From: Magnetococcales bacterium
Lineage (GTDB): Bacteria > Pseudomonadota > Magnetococcia > Magnetococcales > JADFZT01
Length of the DNA: 37,535 nucleotides
NCBI GenBank assembly: GCA_015232395.1
Contig: JADFZT010000046.1
Coordinates: 1-37,535 of the forward strand
Direction of reading: 5' to 3'
The translations under genes and the position numbers were made by a program. Positions 9,086-18,000 of this stretch are shown here, one piece after another. A model generated the notes under the pieces. It saw only the letters and a program-made list of their open reading frames with translations. It had not been told where the DNA came from and did not search any database. Every line of letters starts with the position of its first letter. The stretch's first letter is position 1.

Positions 9086-10633
9086 TTATTGCCAGGGATC
9101 TGTTCCCCACTCCGCTGAATCCCAAAGGGTATTCCCACTGTCGTTGTCCTGAACGGTGACAACCACTTCATCGCTGTCACTGGCCCCATCATTGTCGGTG
9201 ACAGTCAATTCAAAGGTCAGAGCCTCATCTTCTGTCACATCAGGGGCGGTAAAGCTGGCCCTGGCGGTATCGGCATTGGTCAAGGCAACCGTGGTACCGC
9301 CCGTTTGCTCCCACTGGAATGAATCGACTGTCCCATCCTGATCACTGCCGCTGCCATAGAGAGTCACCGAATCCCCTTCACTCACTGTTTCATCGGTTCC
9401 AGCATCAGCCACAGGCGGCACGTTTTCCGTACCTTCGATAATCGTGACAGTAATGGTGGCGGGTTCCGAATCCTCGGTTGAATCATTGGCGACAAAGGTG
9501 AATGTGTCAGTACCAGTGGCATCGGTATTCGGCGTGTATGTGTAGGCCCCTGTCTGGGAATCGTTCATCACAGCGGTTCCCAAACTGCCATTGGTATCGA
9601 TGGAAAATGTGAGCGTATCCCCATCCACATCACTGGCACTCACTGTTCCGCTGGCGGCGGTATTTTCCGAAGTACTGAGCGTTCCGTCCTCGGCTACCGG
9701 GGCGTCGTTGACTGGGTTGATGGTGACGGTGACAGTGGCGGTATTGGAATCATCCGTGCCGTCGTTGGCTATGAACGTAAAGATATCCGTACCGTTGGCG
9801 TTATCATTGGGGGTGTAGGTGTAGGCTCCGGTCGAGGCGATGAGATCGATGGTGCCCAAGGAGGGGCTGCTGACAATCTCATAGGTCAGGCTATCCCCAT
9901 CCACATCGCTCGCTGAAAGGGAGCCGGTGGCCGCGGTATCTTCATCCGTGGTCAGTGTGCCGTCACTGGCTACTGGAGCGTTGTTCTCGACACCGGAAGA
10001 TTCCAGATCGAAAACCCGCACCAAAAAGACCGCCATCTCCGCCCGGTTGATAGTCAAACTTGGACAAAAGTTGCCTTCTGCACACACCCGGGTGGTATCC
10101 AGGGTGTCATCCACCCAACCTTCAGAATTCAACTGTTCGATAAAAGAACCGGCCCAATAACCACTGGAGATATCCCCAAACACGTTGCCTGTGGCAGACG
10201 GGGGTTGGTAGTCGGAGCCATATTTGGTGCGCAGTAGGAATATCGCCATTTCCGAACGGGTGATCTCCCGGCTGGGGCAGAAGCTGTCCGAGTCGCATCC
10301 GCTGGTGATCCCCAGCGCCGCCAGCCTCTCGACGAAACTGCCTGCCCAGAATGAAGCGGAAACATCGTTGAATGCATTTCCCGTGGCAGCATCCGGGGAA
10401 TAGCTGGAACCATACTTTGAACGCAGCAGAAAAATGGCCATTTCCGCCCGCTGAAGGTTTCTATCCGGGCAATAGTTATCAGCGTCACAGCCACTGGTGA
10501 TCCCCGTATCGGCCAGCGTCTCGATATGGTCATATCCCCAACGATCACTGGCCACATCGTCGAACGCCCATGCCTGGATGGACACAAAAAAAGAAATGAA
10601 AACAACAGAGCAGAACACCACCTTGTTTCGCAT
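9086..10633 (-). CDS. Surface protein with three S-layer-homology-like repeats, cadherin-like repeats and a PKD-like domain
   Basis: A 515-residue exported protein. The chosen ATG at 10633 has GAGAGGAAAAGTG before it and begins a clean signal peptide ending IQAWA. About residues 24-208 hold three SLH-like repeats, each with a Cys-x5-Cys pair (SGCDADNYCP, SGCDSDSFCP, VCAEGNFCP) and RAEMAIFLLR-type cores. Two Big_9/cadherin-like repeats follow (about 214-400; NxAPVAxDGTL starts, SASDVDGD calcium-type loops, GAYTYTPN, FTFxANDxT). A PKD-like domain follows (about 404-495; VADAGTDETVSEGDSVTLYGSGS). It may be a cell-wall- or surface-associated adhesive or structural protein. The upstream 260 bases are AT-rich and likely contain its promoter. 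Confidence 0.87.
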   Translation of the reverse strand: MRNKVVFCSVVFISFFVSIQAWAFDDVASDRWGYDHIETLADTGITSGCDADNYCPDRNLQRAEMAIFLLRSKYGSSYSPDAATGNAFNDVSASFWAGSFVERLAALGITSGCDSDSFCPSREITRSEMAIFLLRTKYGSDYQPPSATGNVFGDISSGYWAGSFIEQLNSEGWVDDTLDTTRVCAEGNFCPSLTINRAEMAVFLVRVFDLESSGVENNAPVASDGTLTTDEDTAATGSLSASDVDGDSLTYEIVSSPSLGTIDLIASTGAYTYTPNDNANGTDIFTFIANDGTDDSNTATVTVTINPVNDAPVAEDGTLSTSENTAASGTVSASDVDGDTLTFSIDTNGSLGTAVMNDSQTGAYTYTPNTDATGTDTFTFVANDSTEDSEPATITVTIIEGTENVPPVADAGTDETVSEGDSVTLYGSGSDQDGTVDSFQWEQTGGTTVALTNADTARASFTAPDVTEDEALTFELTVTDNDGASDSDEVVVTVQDNDSGNTLWDSAEWGTDPWQ

Positions 10634-11044
10634 CACTTTTCCTCTCAATAAAACAAATTTAACAAACCTCTTGTGCAGCCAACCCAAGATTAAATGATAA
10701 AAACTGTATGCAAGCAGGCAAAAATGGGCAAGAAAAATCTTTCGGCGTCACCCAGCACGGAACACTTTTTTTGTTATTTTTGCTCCCAAACCATTGTTTT
10801 TTTGGGTTTATTTAAAACACTAAAAATATTTTAATTCACCAAACAAGAAATCAGTTTGCCATCAAAACGGCAGGAAACTCTCTTATCCACAGGAAATGTT
10901 CAGAGGCTGTTTGGTGCGTTTGAAATGGAGGTCGTGTGACGAAATTCCAGCATTATTTTCCGATGATTTTTGCGTCTATTCCGGCAGAGGAAGGGGGGCA
11001 TACAGGGGGAAGCGGCAAATGATCAAACAGACTCTGCAATGGCT
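10634..11044. other. AT-rich gene-free interval
   Basis: About 410 bases with no supported gene. It is clearly AT-richer than its neighbours between 10690 and 10880 and contains a CCCAAA...TTTGGG hairpin (10785-10806). It separates the SLH/cadherin-like gene from the aspartyl protease gene, both on the minus strand. It therefore probably contains the SLH gene promoter and the end of the protease transcript. Confidence 0.5.
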
Positions 11045-12058
11045 CTACCACTCAATGGTCAACACATTTCCCGCCACCCGATACCCTTTCAGACGGTCAA
11101 AAAAGCGCATACCGAGGAGAGAGTTGGTCATGGGGGTGCCGTTGACGGTGGCGGGGAGGTTGGTCAGGGTGAGGTCGCCGATGCGCATCTCTCCCAGCCG
11201 CACCGAAGCGCCGGAGCCCCGGCCATTGGCGGTTTGATAGATGCGATTAAAGTGCAGTCGGTCAAGATCGAATCCCAACGCTTGGGCCGTGCTGGGGGTG
11301 AGGACGATATCACTGGCACCGGTATCCACCAAAAAACGCACCGGCAAACCATTCACCCGGGCCTCGATATGAAAATGCCGGTTGTCGGATTTGGTAAAAT
11401 GCATGGTGTTGGCCTCCCCCTGCCATCCCACCTGAGGCACCAACGTCCCAACAAAGCGATCCTTCACCTGCCGCAACTCCCCCCGATAGCCGTAGCCCAG
11501 GATCAACACCGCGATGACCGCCACCCAAATGCCCATCTGCCGCCACACCTGCAAACCCGGCCCCGAGGAGAGAAGCCAGCTCAACAGAAAGATGACCAGT
11601 CCGGCATGGTAGAGTTGGTCATTGTTGGCAGAGAGGGAAACCGGACCCGACCAGCGTTCGTGGAGCAGCACCGACACCACGGAAAAGAGCAAAAACCAGA
11701 ACCCAAAACGGCCCCAATACCCCAATCCTCCCCCTGCCCCTGCCGTACGCCGGTTGGCTGGGGAGGGTTTTGGAGCTTGGTGCCGGGAAGGATGCTCGGG
11801 GGATCCCTCACTCCCCGAATCAGCAGGAAAAACCAACACCCCCTCACCATGCATCTCCTCCAAAGCGACCAGCCAAGGGGTGGGATTGTCATAGGCCCCT
11901 TCCCCCAAGCCTGTCAGCAGATCCGAAATCCCCCGGCCATCCAGACGCTCCAGATGGGCACGCTTGGGCGCCACCACTTCCCGAAACACGGGGTGATGGC
12001 CGCTACGGGCGTGCAATAGCCGTAAACGGGAGAGAAAATCCGTTTCTGTTATCGTCAT
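11045..12058 (-). CDS. Membrane-anchored retropepsin-like aspartic protease (TIGR02281-type)
   Basis: About 337 residues from the ATG at 12058; a TTG at 12121 is an alternative, and neither has a convincing Shine-Dalgarno sequence. The C-terminal third is a single-domain clan AA protease: the catalytic motif FLVDTGASDIVL, then TANGRGSGASVRLGEMRIG and the closing NSLLGMRFFDRL. Three hydrophobic segments precede it (FWFLLFSVVSVLL, AGLVIFLLSWLL, WVAVIAVLILGYGY), so the protease domain is expected on the periplasmic side of the inner membrane. A cytosolic N-terminal segment of about 80 residues has no recognised fold. Such enzymes work as dimers; substrates of this family are largely unknown. It lies divergently against the NodJ-like gene. 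Confidence 0.85.
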   Translation of the reverse strand: MTITETDFLSRLRLLHARSGHHPVFREVVAPKRAHLERLDGRGISDLLTGLGEGAYDNPTPWLVALEEMHGEGVLVFPADSGSEGSPEHPSRHQAPKPSPANRRTAGAGGGLGYWGRFGFWFLLFSVVSVLLHERWSGPVSLSANNDQLYHAGLVIFLLSWLLSSGPGLQVWRQMGIWVAVIAVLILGYGYRGELRQVKDRFVGTLVPQVGWQGEANTMHFTKSDNRHFHIEARVNGLPVRFLVDTGASDIVLTPSTAQALGFDLDRLHFNRIYQTANGRGSGASVRLGEMRIGDLTLTNLPATVNGTPMTNSLLGMRFFDRLKGYRVAGNVLTIEW

Positions 12059-12159
12059 TTGGATCGGGCTTTGCGTCACGCGTCCAGACTCCTTTCCTGT
12101 CCCCTGCCATGGACCATTCAAGCCACCAGGTCACACCACTTTGCCGAAACGATACTTTC

Positions 12160-12945
12160 ATGGCAATATGCGCCGCCATGAGCCACCATCCCATACCTGG
12201 ATTCATTCAAGCTTGGCGGCGTCACTTTTTGGTCTGGCGCAAAACCCTGGCCGCTTCCCTGGTGGGGAGCTTGGGGGAGCCCCTGCTCTATCTCATGGGC
12301 ATGGGCTATGGCCTGGGGCGCTTTATTGGTGAAATCGATCAACTCCCCTATCTACTCTATGTCGCCTCGGGCATTCTCGCGGCTTCATCCATGAATACCG
12401 CCACCTTCGAAGCCCTCTATGGCGCATTCACCCGGATGACCCGTCAGAACACCTTCCACGCCATGCTGGCAACCCCCCTGAGCGTGGCCGACGTGGTAGC
12501 GGGTGAGGTGGTGTGGGCCGCCACCAAGGCTCTCATCGCCGGGTGTGCCATTTTTATCGTCGGCACCTTCCTGGAGGCCTTTCCCGCCGGGACCGCCATT
12601 TTTGCCCTACCGGTGGTCTTTTTGTCGGGCCTGGTCTTCGCTTCCCTGGGAATGGTGGTGACCGCCATCTCCCCCAGTTATGAATTTTTTCTCTATTATT
12701 TCACTCTGGTGGCCACCCCCATGTTTCTTTTTTGCGGGGTCTTTTTTCCGGTTGAAGGCCTCCCCGAAGGGATCCGCCTCCTGGTAACGATTTTACCCCT
12801 GACCCATGTGGTGGCTCTGGTCCGCCCCCTCACCACCGGCCTGCCTCTGGAAGGACTTTTCCTCCATCTGGGGGTTCTGATCGGCTATTTGGGGCTCTCC
12901 TTCTGGCTGGCAGTGGGTCTGGTGCGTCGGCGCATCCTGGTCTAG
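12160..12945 (+). CDS. NodJ-like ABC-2 transporter permease
   Basis: A membrane protein of about 261 residues with six predicted transmembrane segments. The N-terminal WRRHFLVWRKTLAASLVGSL, then the GEPLLYLMGMGYGLG, SMNTATFEALYGAF and GEVVWAATKALIAG stretches, match NodJ family permeases, and the C-terminus ends in basic residues (LVRRRILV). It should form the exporter channel with the NodI-like ATPase at 6.1 kb. The start is uncertain: ATGs at 12109, 12160 and 12178 are all in frame and none has a strong Shine-Dalgarno sequence. The next gene begins more than 200 bases downstream, so it probably ends its own transcript. Confidence 0.88.
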   Translation: MAICAAMSHHPIPGFIQAWRRHFLVWRKTLAASLVGSLGEPLLYLMGMGYGLGRFIGEIDQLPYLLYVASGILAASSMNTATFEALYGAFTRMTRQNTFHAMLATPLSVADVVAGEVVWAATKALIAGCAIFIVGTFLEAFPAGTAIFALPVVFLSGLVFASLGMVVTAISPSYEFFLYYFTLVATPMFLFCGVFFPVEGLPEGIRLLVTILPLTHVVALVRPLTTGLPLEGLFLHLGVLIGYLGLSFWLAVGLVRRRILV

Positions 12946-13177
12946 CTCGAATCAACATATTGAAATATAAAGGCTTTAACAATTGGTCGTCAGCAGCGTC
13001 ATCATAACGAGTGGACATTGGCTGTAGGTTGAATTACGATTTAGTGCTTACTTTTCGTGGAAAGAGGAGCGGTTGATATCAGGCTTTTTACACCAACGGA
13101 TCGTATGATTCAAAAACTATCCCACCCGGCCATGGACTCTAAATGGTTGGCGGGGAAAAAGAAAAAGAGAGGCAAAA

Positions 13178-13573
13178 ATGGCTGAACTTTTCTCGGCAGA
13201 GTGGATGCAAACCTATATGGATGAGTGGAACAAGGAGCCCGAGTTGGCTGGGGCTCTGGAAAAGATCGGATTCAATTCCACTATCGCTTACGGCATCGAT
13301 GGTGACGATACCCCCCGGGGTGTTCTGACAATTGAAAATGGTCAAGCGGTCAAAGGCGAAGCCTACAGCGACCAGGAGATCAACTGGGATCTGCGCGCCA
13401 GCCAGGAGAACTGGGAAAAATGGATCCGCAAGGGTCTCGGCATGATGGGGCTCGGCATGGCCTACACCTCCCGGAAGCTGAAATTCCAGGTAGGGGATTA
13501 CGGGGCGATGATCAAAGACCCCCGTATGGCTGGCCCCTTCATCAAAAGCTTTACGGTGATGGGACGGGTCTAA
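13178..13573 (+). CDS. SCP2 sterol-carrier-like small protein
   Basis: A 131-residue cytosolic protein with no signal peptide. The layout (TIAYGIDGDDTPRGVLTIENG, then a WDLRASQENWEKWIRKGLG helix and KLKFQVGDYGAMIKDPRMAG) resembles SCP2-type lipid-binding domains, where a beta sheet and helices enclose a hydrophobic pocket. Family members carry or present lipids or acyl groups. The ATG has AGAGGCAAAA in front. It is the first gene of the plus-strand block that continues with the RND adaptor, but a strong hairpin lies between them, so shared expression is uncertain. The SCP2 assignment is from overall pattern, with moderate confidence. Confidence 0.65.
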   Translation: MAELFSAEWMQTYMDEWNKEPELAGALEKIGFNSTIAYGIDGDDTPRGVLTIENGQAVKGEAYSDQEINWDLRASQENWEKWIRKGLGMMGLGMAYTSRKLKFQVGDYGAMIKDPRMAGPFIKSFTVMGRV

Positions 13574-13592
13574 CCAACCCATCCATAAGACA

Positions 13593-13628
13593 GTGGAAGG
13601 CCCTGGACTGGCTCCAGAGGCCTTCCAC
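13593..13628 (+). terminator. Strong hairpin after the SCP2-like gene
   Basis: GTGGAAGGCC pairs with GGCCTTCCAC, with an inner CTGG/CCAG extension and one bulge. It lies 20 bases after the stop codon at 13573. There is no T-run behind it, so it may be a weak or Rho-aided terminator, or an mRNA-stabilising hairpin. Confidence 0.5.
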
Positions 13629-13730
13629 GTCTGATAACCGCTCTTCGCTTCCAATCAGAAAATAGGGACCGCACCCCCTTTTACCCAGGGAAAGTGCTGA
13701 TTCCAAAACGTTTTTTAGGGACGGTGTTCC

Positions 13731-14924
13731 ATGATCAGGAAACTTTTCTTGACCGTGACTTTGCCTTTTGCCCTGGCTGGCTGGCTGATCACGCCACCTC
13801 AGGCAGATGCGGCCAACTCCTTCAACTCCAGTGACGTTATCACGGTGGGGGCCGGCTCCATCGGCTCCTCTACCACCCTGGGTGGAACGGTGGTGCCCCT
13901 GCGGGAAGTGGCTTTTTCCGCGCAGATGCCCGGACGGGTTGAATTTATTGCAGGTGTCGAGGGGGACTGGTTCCGCAAGGATACCGTTCTGGTGGCTCTG
14001 GATAACGACGATCTCCTGGCCCAGCACCGTTCAGCCCGGGCCGCCCTTTCCAACGCCGAGGCCAACTGGCGCAACGCCCGGGTTCAATACACCCGGCAGG
14101 TCTATTCCGGCTCCAGCATGAGCTCGGACAACAACGGCATGGGCATGCCCAGGATGTTTGACCGCTATTTCACCCGCCCCCTCACCGACATGATGGGAGC
14201 GGACAACCCGGAACTGACCCGGCGCGCCCAGATCTATGCCCAGGGCACCCAGATTGATGTCGCCAAATTCGGTCTGGTTCAAGCACGAGCCAAGCTGGAA
14301 GAGTTGGAAGCCCGCATCCGGGATACCAAATCCATCGCCCCCTTTTCCGGGGTGGTTGTCAGCAAGCACATCGAAAAAGGGGATACCGTGCAACCGGGCA
14401 TGCCCCTGCTGAGCTTTGCCGATACCCGTCACCTGCAGATCAAAGTGGATATTCCTGCGCGTCTGATGCCTGGCATCCGCAAGGATATGCGCATTCCTGC
14501 CAAGCTGGACGTGGGAGATACCCGAATCCAAACGCGGGTGGCCCAGATCTTTCCCATGGCAGATACCCAGCGCCACACAGTGACCGTCAAACTCGACATC
14601 CCCAAGGATGCCCCGGGTGGTCCCGGCATGTATGCGGAAGTGATGGTTCCGGACATCACCACACCGGTTAAAAATCTGGCCACTATTCCCCGCTCAGCCG
14701 TCGTTTGGCGAGGCAGTCTGCCGGCGGTATTTGCCATAAGCGACAGCAACAGCGAGCCGGAACTGCGGATGATTCGTCTGGGAGGTTTTGTGGACGATAC
14801 CACCGTAAGCGTCCTCTCCGGTCTCCAGTCGGGCGAACGGATTCTGGCTCACCCCCCCAGGACCAGCAGCATCAACTGGGATACCGGAAACACCTCCACC
14901 GGTCAGGGCTCTTCGATGAATTGA
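13731..14924 (+). CDS. RND efflux periplasmic adaptor subunit (HlyD/AcrA-type)
   Basis: A 397-residue exported adaptor with a signal peptide ending QADA. The order of parts fits membrane fusion proteins: a first barrel-sandwich strand (GGTVVPLREVAFSAQMPGRVEFI), the lipoyl half (VLVALDNDDLLAQ), a long helical hairpin (about 100-185), the return lipoyl strand (SIAPFSGVVVSKHIEKGDTVQPGMPLLSF) and a beta-barrel with the membrane-proximal domain to the C-terminus. There is no lipobox cysteine, so it is soluble or held by the signal helix. It precedes the RND pump gene by 164 bases and should bridge the pump to an outer-membrane TolC-like channel, none of which is encoded here. The hairpin carries an unusual Met/Asn/Gly-rich stretch (SSMSSDNNGMGMPRMF). 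Confidence 0.92.
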   Translation: MIRKLFLTVTLPFALAGWLITPPQADAANSFNSSDVITVGAGSIGSSTTLGGTVVPLREVAFSAQMPGRVEFIAGVEGDWFRKDTVLVALDNDDLLAQHRSARAALSNAEANWRNARVQYTRQVYSGSSMSSDNNGMGMPRMFDRYFTRPLTDMMGADNPELTRRAQIYAQGTQIDVAKFGLVQARAKLEELEARIRDTKSIAPFSGVVVSKHIEKGDTVQPGMPLLSFADTRHLQIKVDIPARLMPGIRKDMRIPAKLDVGDTRIQTRVAQIFPMADTQRHTVTVKLDIPKDAPGGPGMYAEVMVPDITTPVKNLATIPRSAVVWRGSLPAVFAISDSNSEPELRMIRLGGFVDDTTVSVLSGLQSGERILAHPPRTSSINWDTGNTSTGQGSSMN

Positions 14925-14950
14925 ATCTTTTCGTTTCGACAGAAAGATTC
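14923..14950 (+). other. Inverted repeat between adaptor and pump genes
   Basis: GAATCTTT and AAAGATTC face each other around a 12-base loop, starting at the adaptor stop codon. There is no T-run. It could modulate the adaptor:pump expression ratio. The rest of the 164-base gap shows no gene. Confidence 0.4.
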
Positions 14951-15088
14951 AAAGATTGCTGAAGAAGCGTTCCGACATCGGAGAGGTTGTCACGGCCCCT
15001 CTGACGTATCAGCTTGAAACCACCTGGGTGAGCGAAGCCAGGCCTTCGTTTTCTGACACCCTCAGAATGATTTGAGGATTGCGGCTTT

Positions 15089-18000
15089 ATGAGTACTCAT
15101 CTCGAACCACCCGATTCCGCATCGCCACAAGCCCTTCAGGCTCAAGAACCCGATCTGGGCGTTGCGGGGAAAATGGCCAAGGCCTTTATTCATTCACCCC
15201 TGTCGCCACTTTTGCTGTTTGCCTGTCTGGCCATGGGGATTTTGGGGCTGGTTTTTACCCCACGTCAGGAAGACCCGCAAATTTCGGTGCCCATGGTGGA
15301 TATCTTTGTCCGCTATACCGGTGCCTCGTCCAACCAGGTGGCCACTCTCGTAGCCAACCCCCTGGAACGGATCATGAGCGAAATTTCCGGGGTCAAACAC
15401 GTCTATTCCGCTTCCATGCGGGGTCAGGCGATGGTCACCGTGGAGTTTGATGTCGGCGAAGACATGGAGGAGTCCCTGGTCAAACTCCATGACAAGCTCC
15501 AATCCAACATGGACAAAATCCCTCCCGGGGTGAATCAACCCCTGGTCAAGCCCAAGGCGGTGGATGATGTCCCGGTGGTGGCCCTCACCCTCTGGTCCAA
15601 TGATGTGGATGACGGGGCGTTGAGAACCCTCTCTCTGGATGTGCTACAGCGCTTGAATGAGGTCAAGGATTCCAGTCAGGGCTTCATTATCGGGGGACGC
15701 TCGGAACAGATCCGGGTGGAGGTCTACCCAGAACGGCTTTCCGGCTTTGGTATCAGCCTTGATCAGATCGCCCAGACCATCAAAACCGCCAACAGCGAAA
15801 CGGGTGTCGGCAGCGTCGAAGCGTCCGACCTGGGATTCAAGGTCTATACCGGAGCCTTTTTGAAAAACGCCCAGGACATCTCCCGCCTGGTGGTGGGCAC
15901 GCGTCATCAAAGCCCCATCTATGTGCGTGATGTCGCTCGGGTTTTTGCGGGACCGGAAGAGACCAAGCAGATGGTCACCTACTATACCGGCCCAGCCTAT
16001 AAGGAGAACACAGAGAAGGCCAACGGCGCCCCGGCTGTCACCATTGCCATTGCCAAAAAGAAAGGCTCCAACGGCGTTACCGTGGCCAACAACGTATTGG
16101 CCAAAGTGGAGGAACTCAAAGGCCGCCTGATCCCGGCCAACGTCAACGTTTCCGTCACCCGTAACTATGGCGAAACCGCCAACGAAAAGGTCAACGAGCT
16201 GCTCTTCAAGCTGGTGGTCGCCACCACAGCGGTGACCCTTCTCGTCTGGATGACCCTGGGATTCCGTCCGGCATTGGTTACCCTGATCGTCATCCCGGTT
16301 GTGATCCTGATGACCGTCTTTTCCGCCTGGGTCATGGACTATACCATCGACCGGGTGAGCCTGTTTGCGCTGATCTTTTCCATCGGTATTTTGGTGGATG
16401 ATGCCATCGTGGTGGTGGAAAATATCTATCGACGATGGCTTATGGAGGATATCTGCTGCCACATCATTGCGGTGGATGCGGTGCGGGAGGTGGGTAACCC
16501 CACCATTATCGCCACCTTTACGGTGATCGCCGCCCTCCTGCCCATGGGATTCGTCAGCGGCATGATGGGACCCTACATGCGACCTATCCCGGCCCTGGGA
16601 TCGGTGGCGATGGTGCTCTCCCTGTTTGCAGCCTTTATCTTTACGCCTTGGTTGGCCATGCTGATCAAGCCGCCCATGCGGACCCTGCATATCTTTTCTG
16701 AAAAAGAGCACAGCCAGGCGGAATCTCTGGAAAAATTTTATCGCTGGCTGATCCCACCGATGATCAAGAGGCCTCTGCTGGGCTGGAGTTTTCTTGTGGG
16801 TCTTGTCGTCATCTTTTTCGCCTCACTGTGGCTTTTCCAAACCACGGATGTGACGGTGAAAATTTTGCCTCTGGACAACAAGCCTGAATACAACGTGGTC
16901 ATCAACATGCCCGAGGGGACTGCGCTGCCCAAGACGGCCAACCTGGCCCAGCAGATGACCGAGGAGATCCGCAAACGGATTCCCGAGGTGACCGCGCTGC
17001 AGACCTATGTTGGCACCGCCTCACCGTTCAACTTTAACGGCATGGTGCGCCACTATTATCTCCGTCAGGAACCCTGGCACGCGGATATTCAGGTTCAGCT
17101 GGTTCACAAAAGCAAGCGGGAACGCACCAGCCACGACCTGGCTGTTGAAACCCGCGCCTTTCTCACCCCTATTGCTGAAAAGATCGGTGGCAAAATTCAA
17201 GTTGTAGAGATGCCCCCTGGACCGCCTGTACTCCAATCCGTGGTGGCTGAAGTAACCGGCCCGGACGAGCAGACCCGCCGTCAGGTGACCGAAGCCATGA
17301 CGCGCATGTTTGAGAAGGCCAAGACCATTGTCGATGTTGATAACTATATGGAGGCCCCTTATCAAAACTGGCGCTTTGAGGTGGATACCGAAAAGGCTGT
17401 ACGTCGTGGGATTTCCGTAGATGCCATCAATCGCAATCTGGGTATGGCCATGGGTGGGGCCAGGCTGGGAGATGTCAAGCGGGGAACCGTTCTTGAACCC
17501 ACCTACATCGTGATTCAGGTTCCCCTGGAAATCCGCGCCAAGATCAACAGCCTGGCAGATCTCCCCATCTCCAACCCCCAGGGCGGCACCATTCCCCTGG
17601 GTGAGCTAGGCCGCTTTACCAAAGACCAGCAGGATGCCGTCATCTACCACAAAGATCTGAAACCCGTTGAGTATGTCACCGGTGAGGTGGAAGGACGACT
17701 GGATGCGCCCATCTACGGCATGGCCGAGGTGGAAAAACTACTGCAGGATTACACGACCCCGGACGGGGTGACCCTGTCCGGTGAATATCTCGGTCCCCCA
17801 GACACCTACATCCGTTCTGGATTTGAGTGGACCGGTGAGTGGACCGTCACCTTCGAAACCTTCCGGGATATGGGTGCCGCCTTTGCCGTCGCACTGGTAC
17901 TGATCTACATGCTGGTGGTCTATGAATTCGGCAACTTTACCCTGCCAGCGATCATCATGGCCCCCATCCCCCTGACCCTGATCGGTATCGTGCCGGGTCA

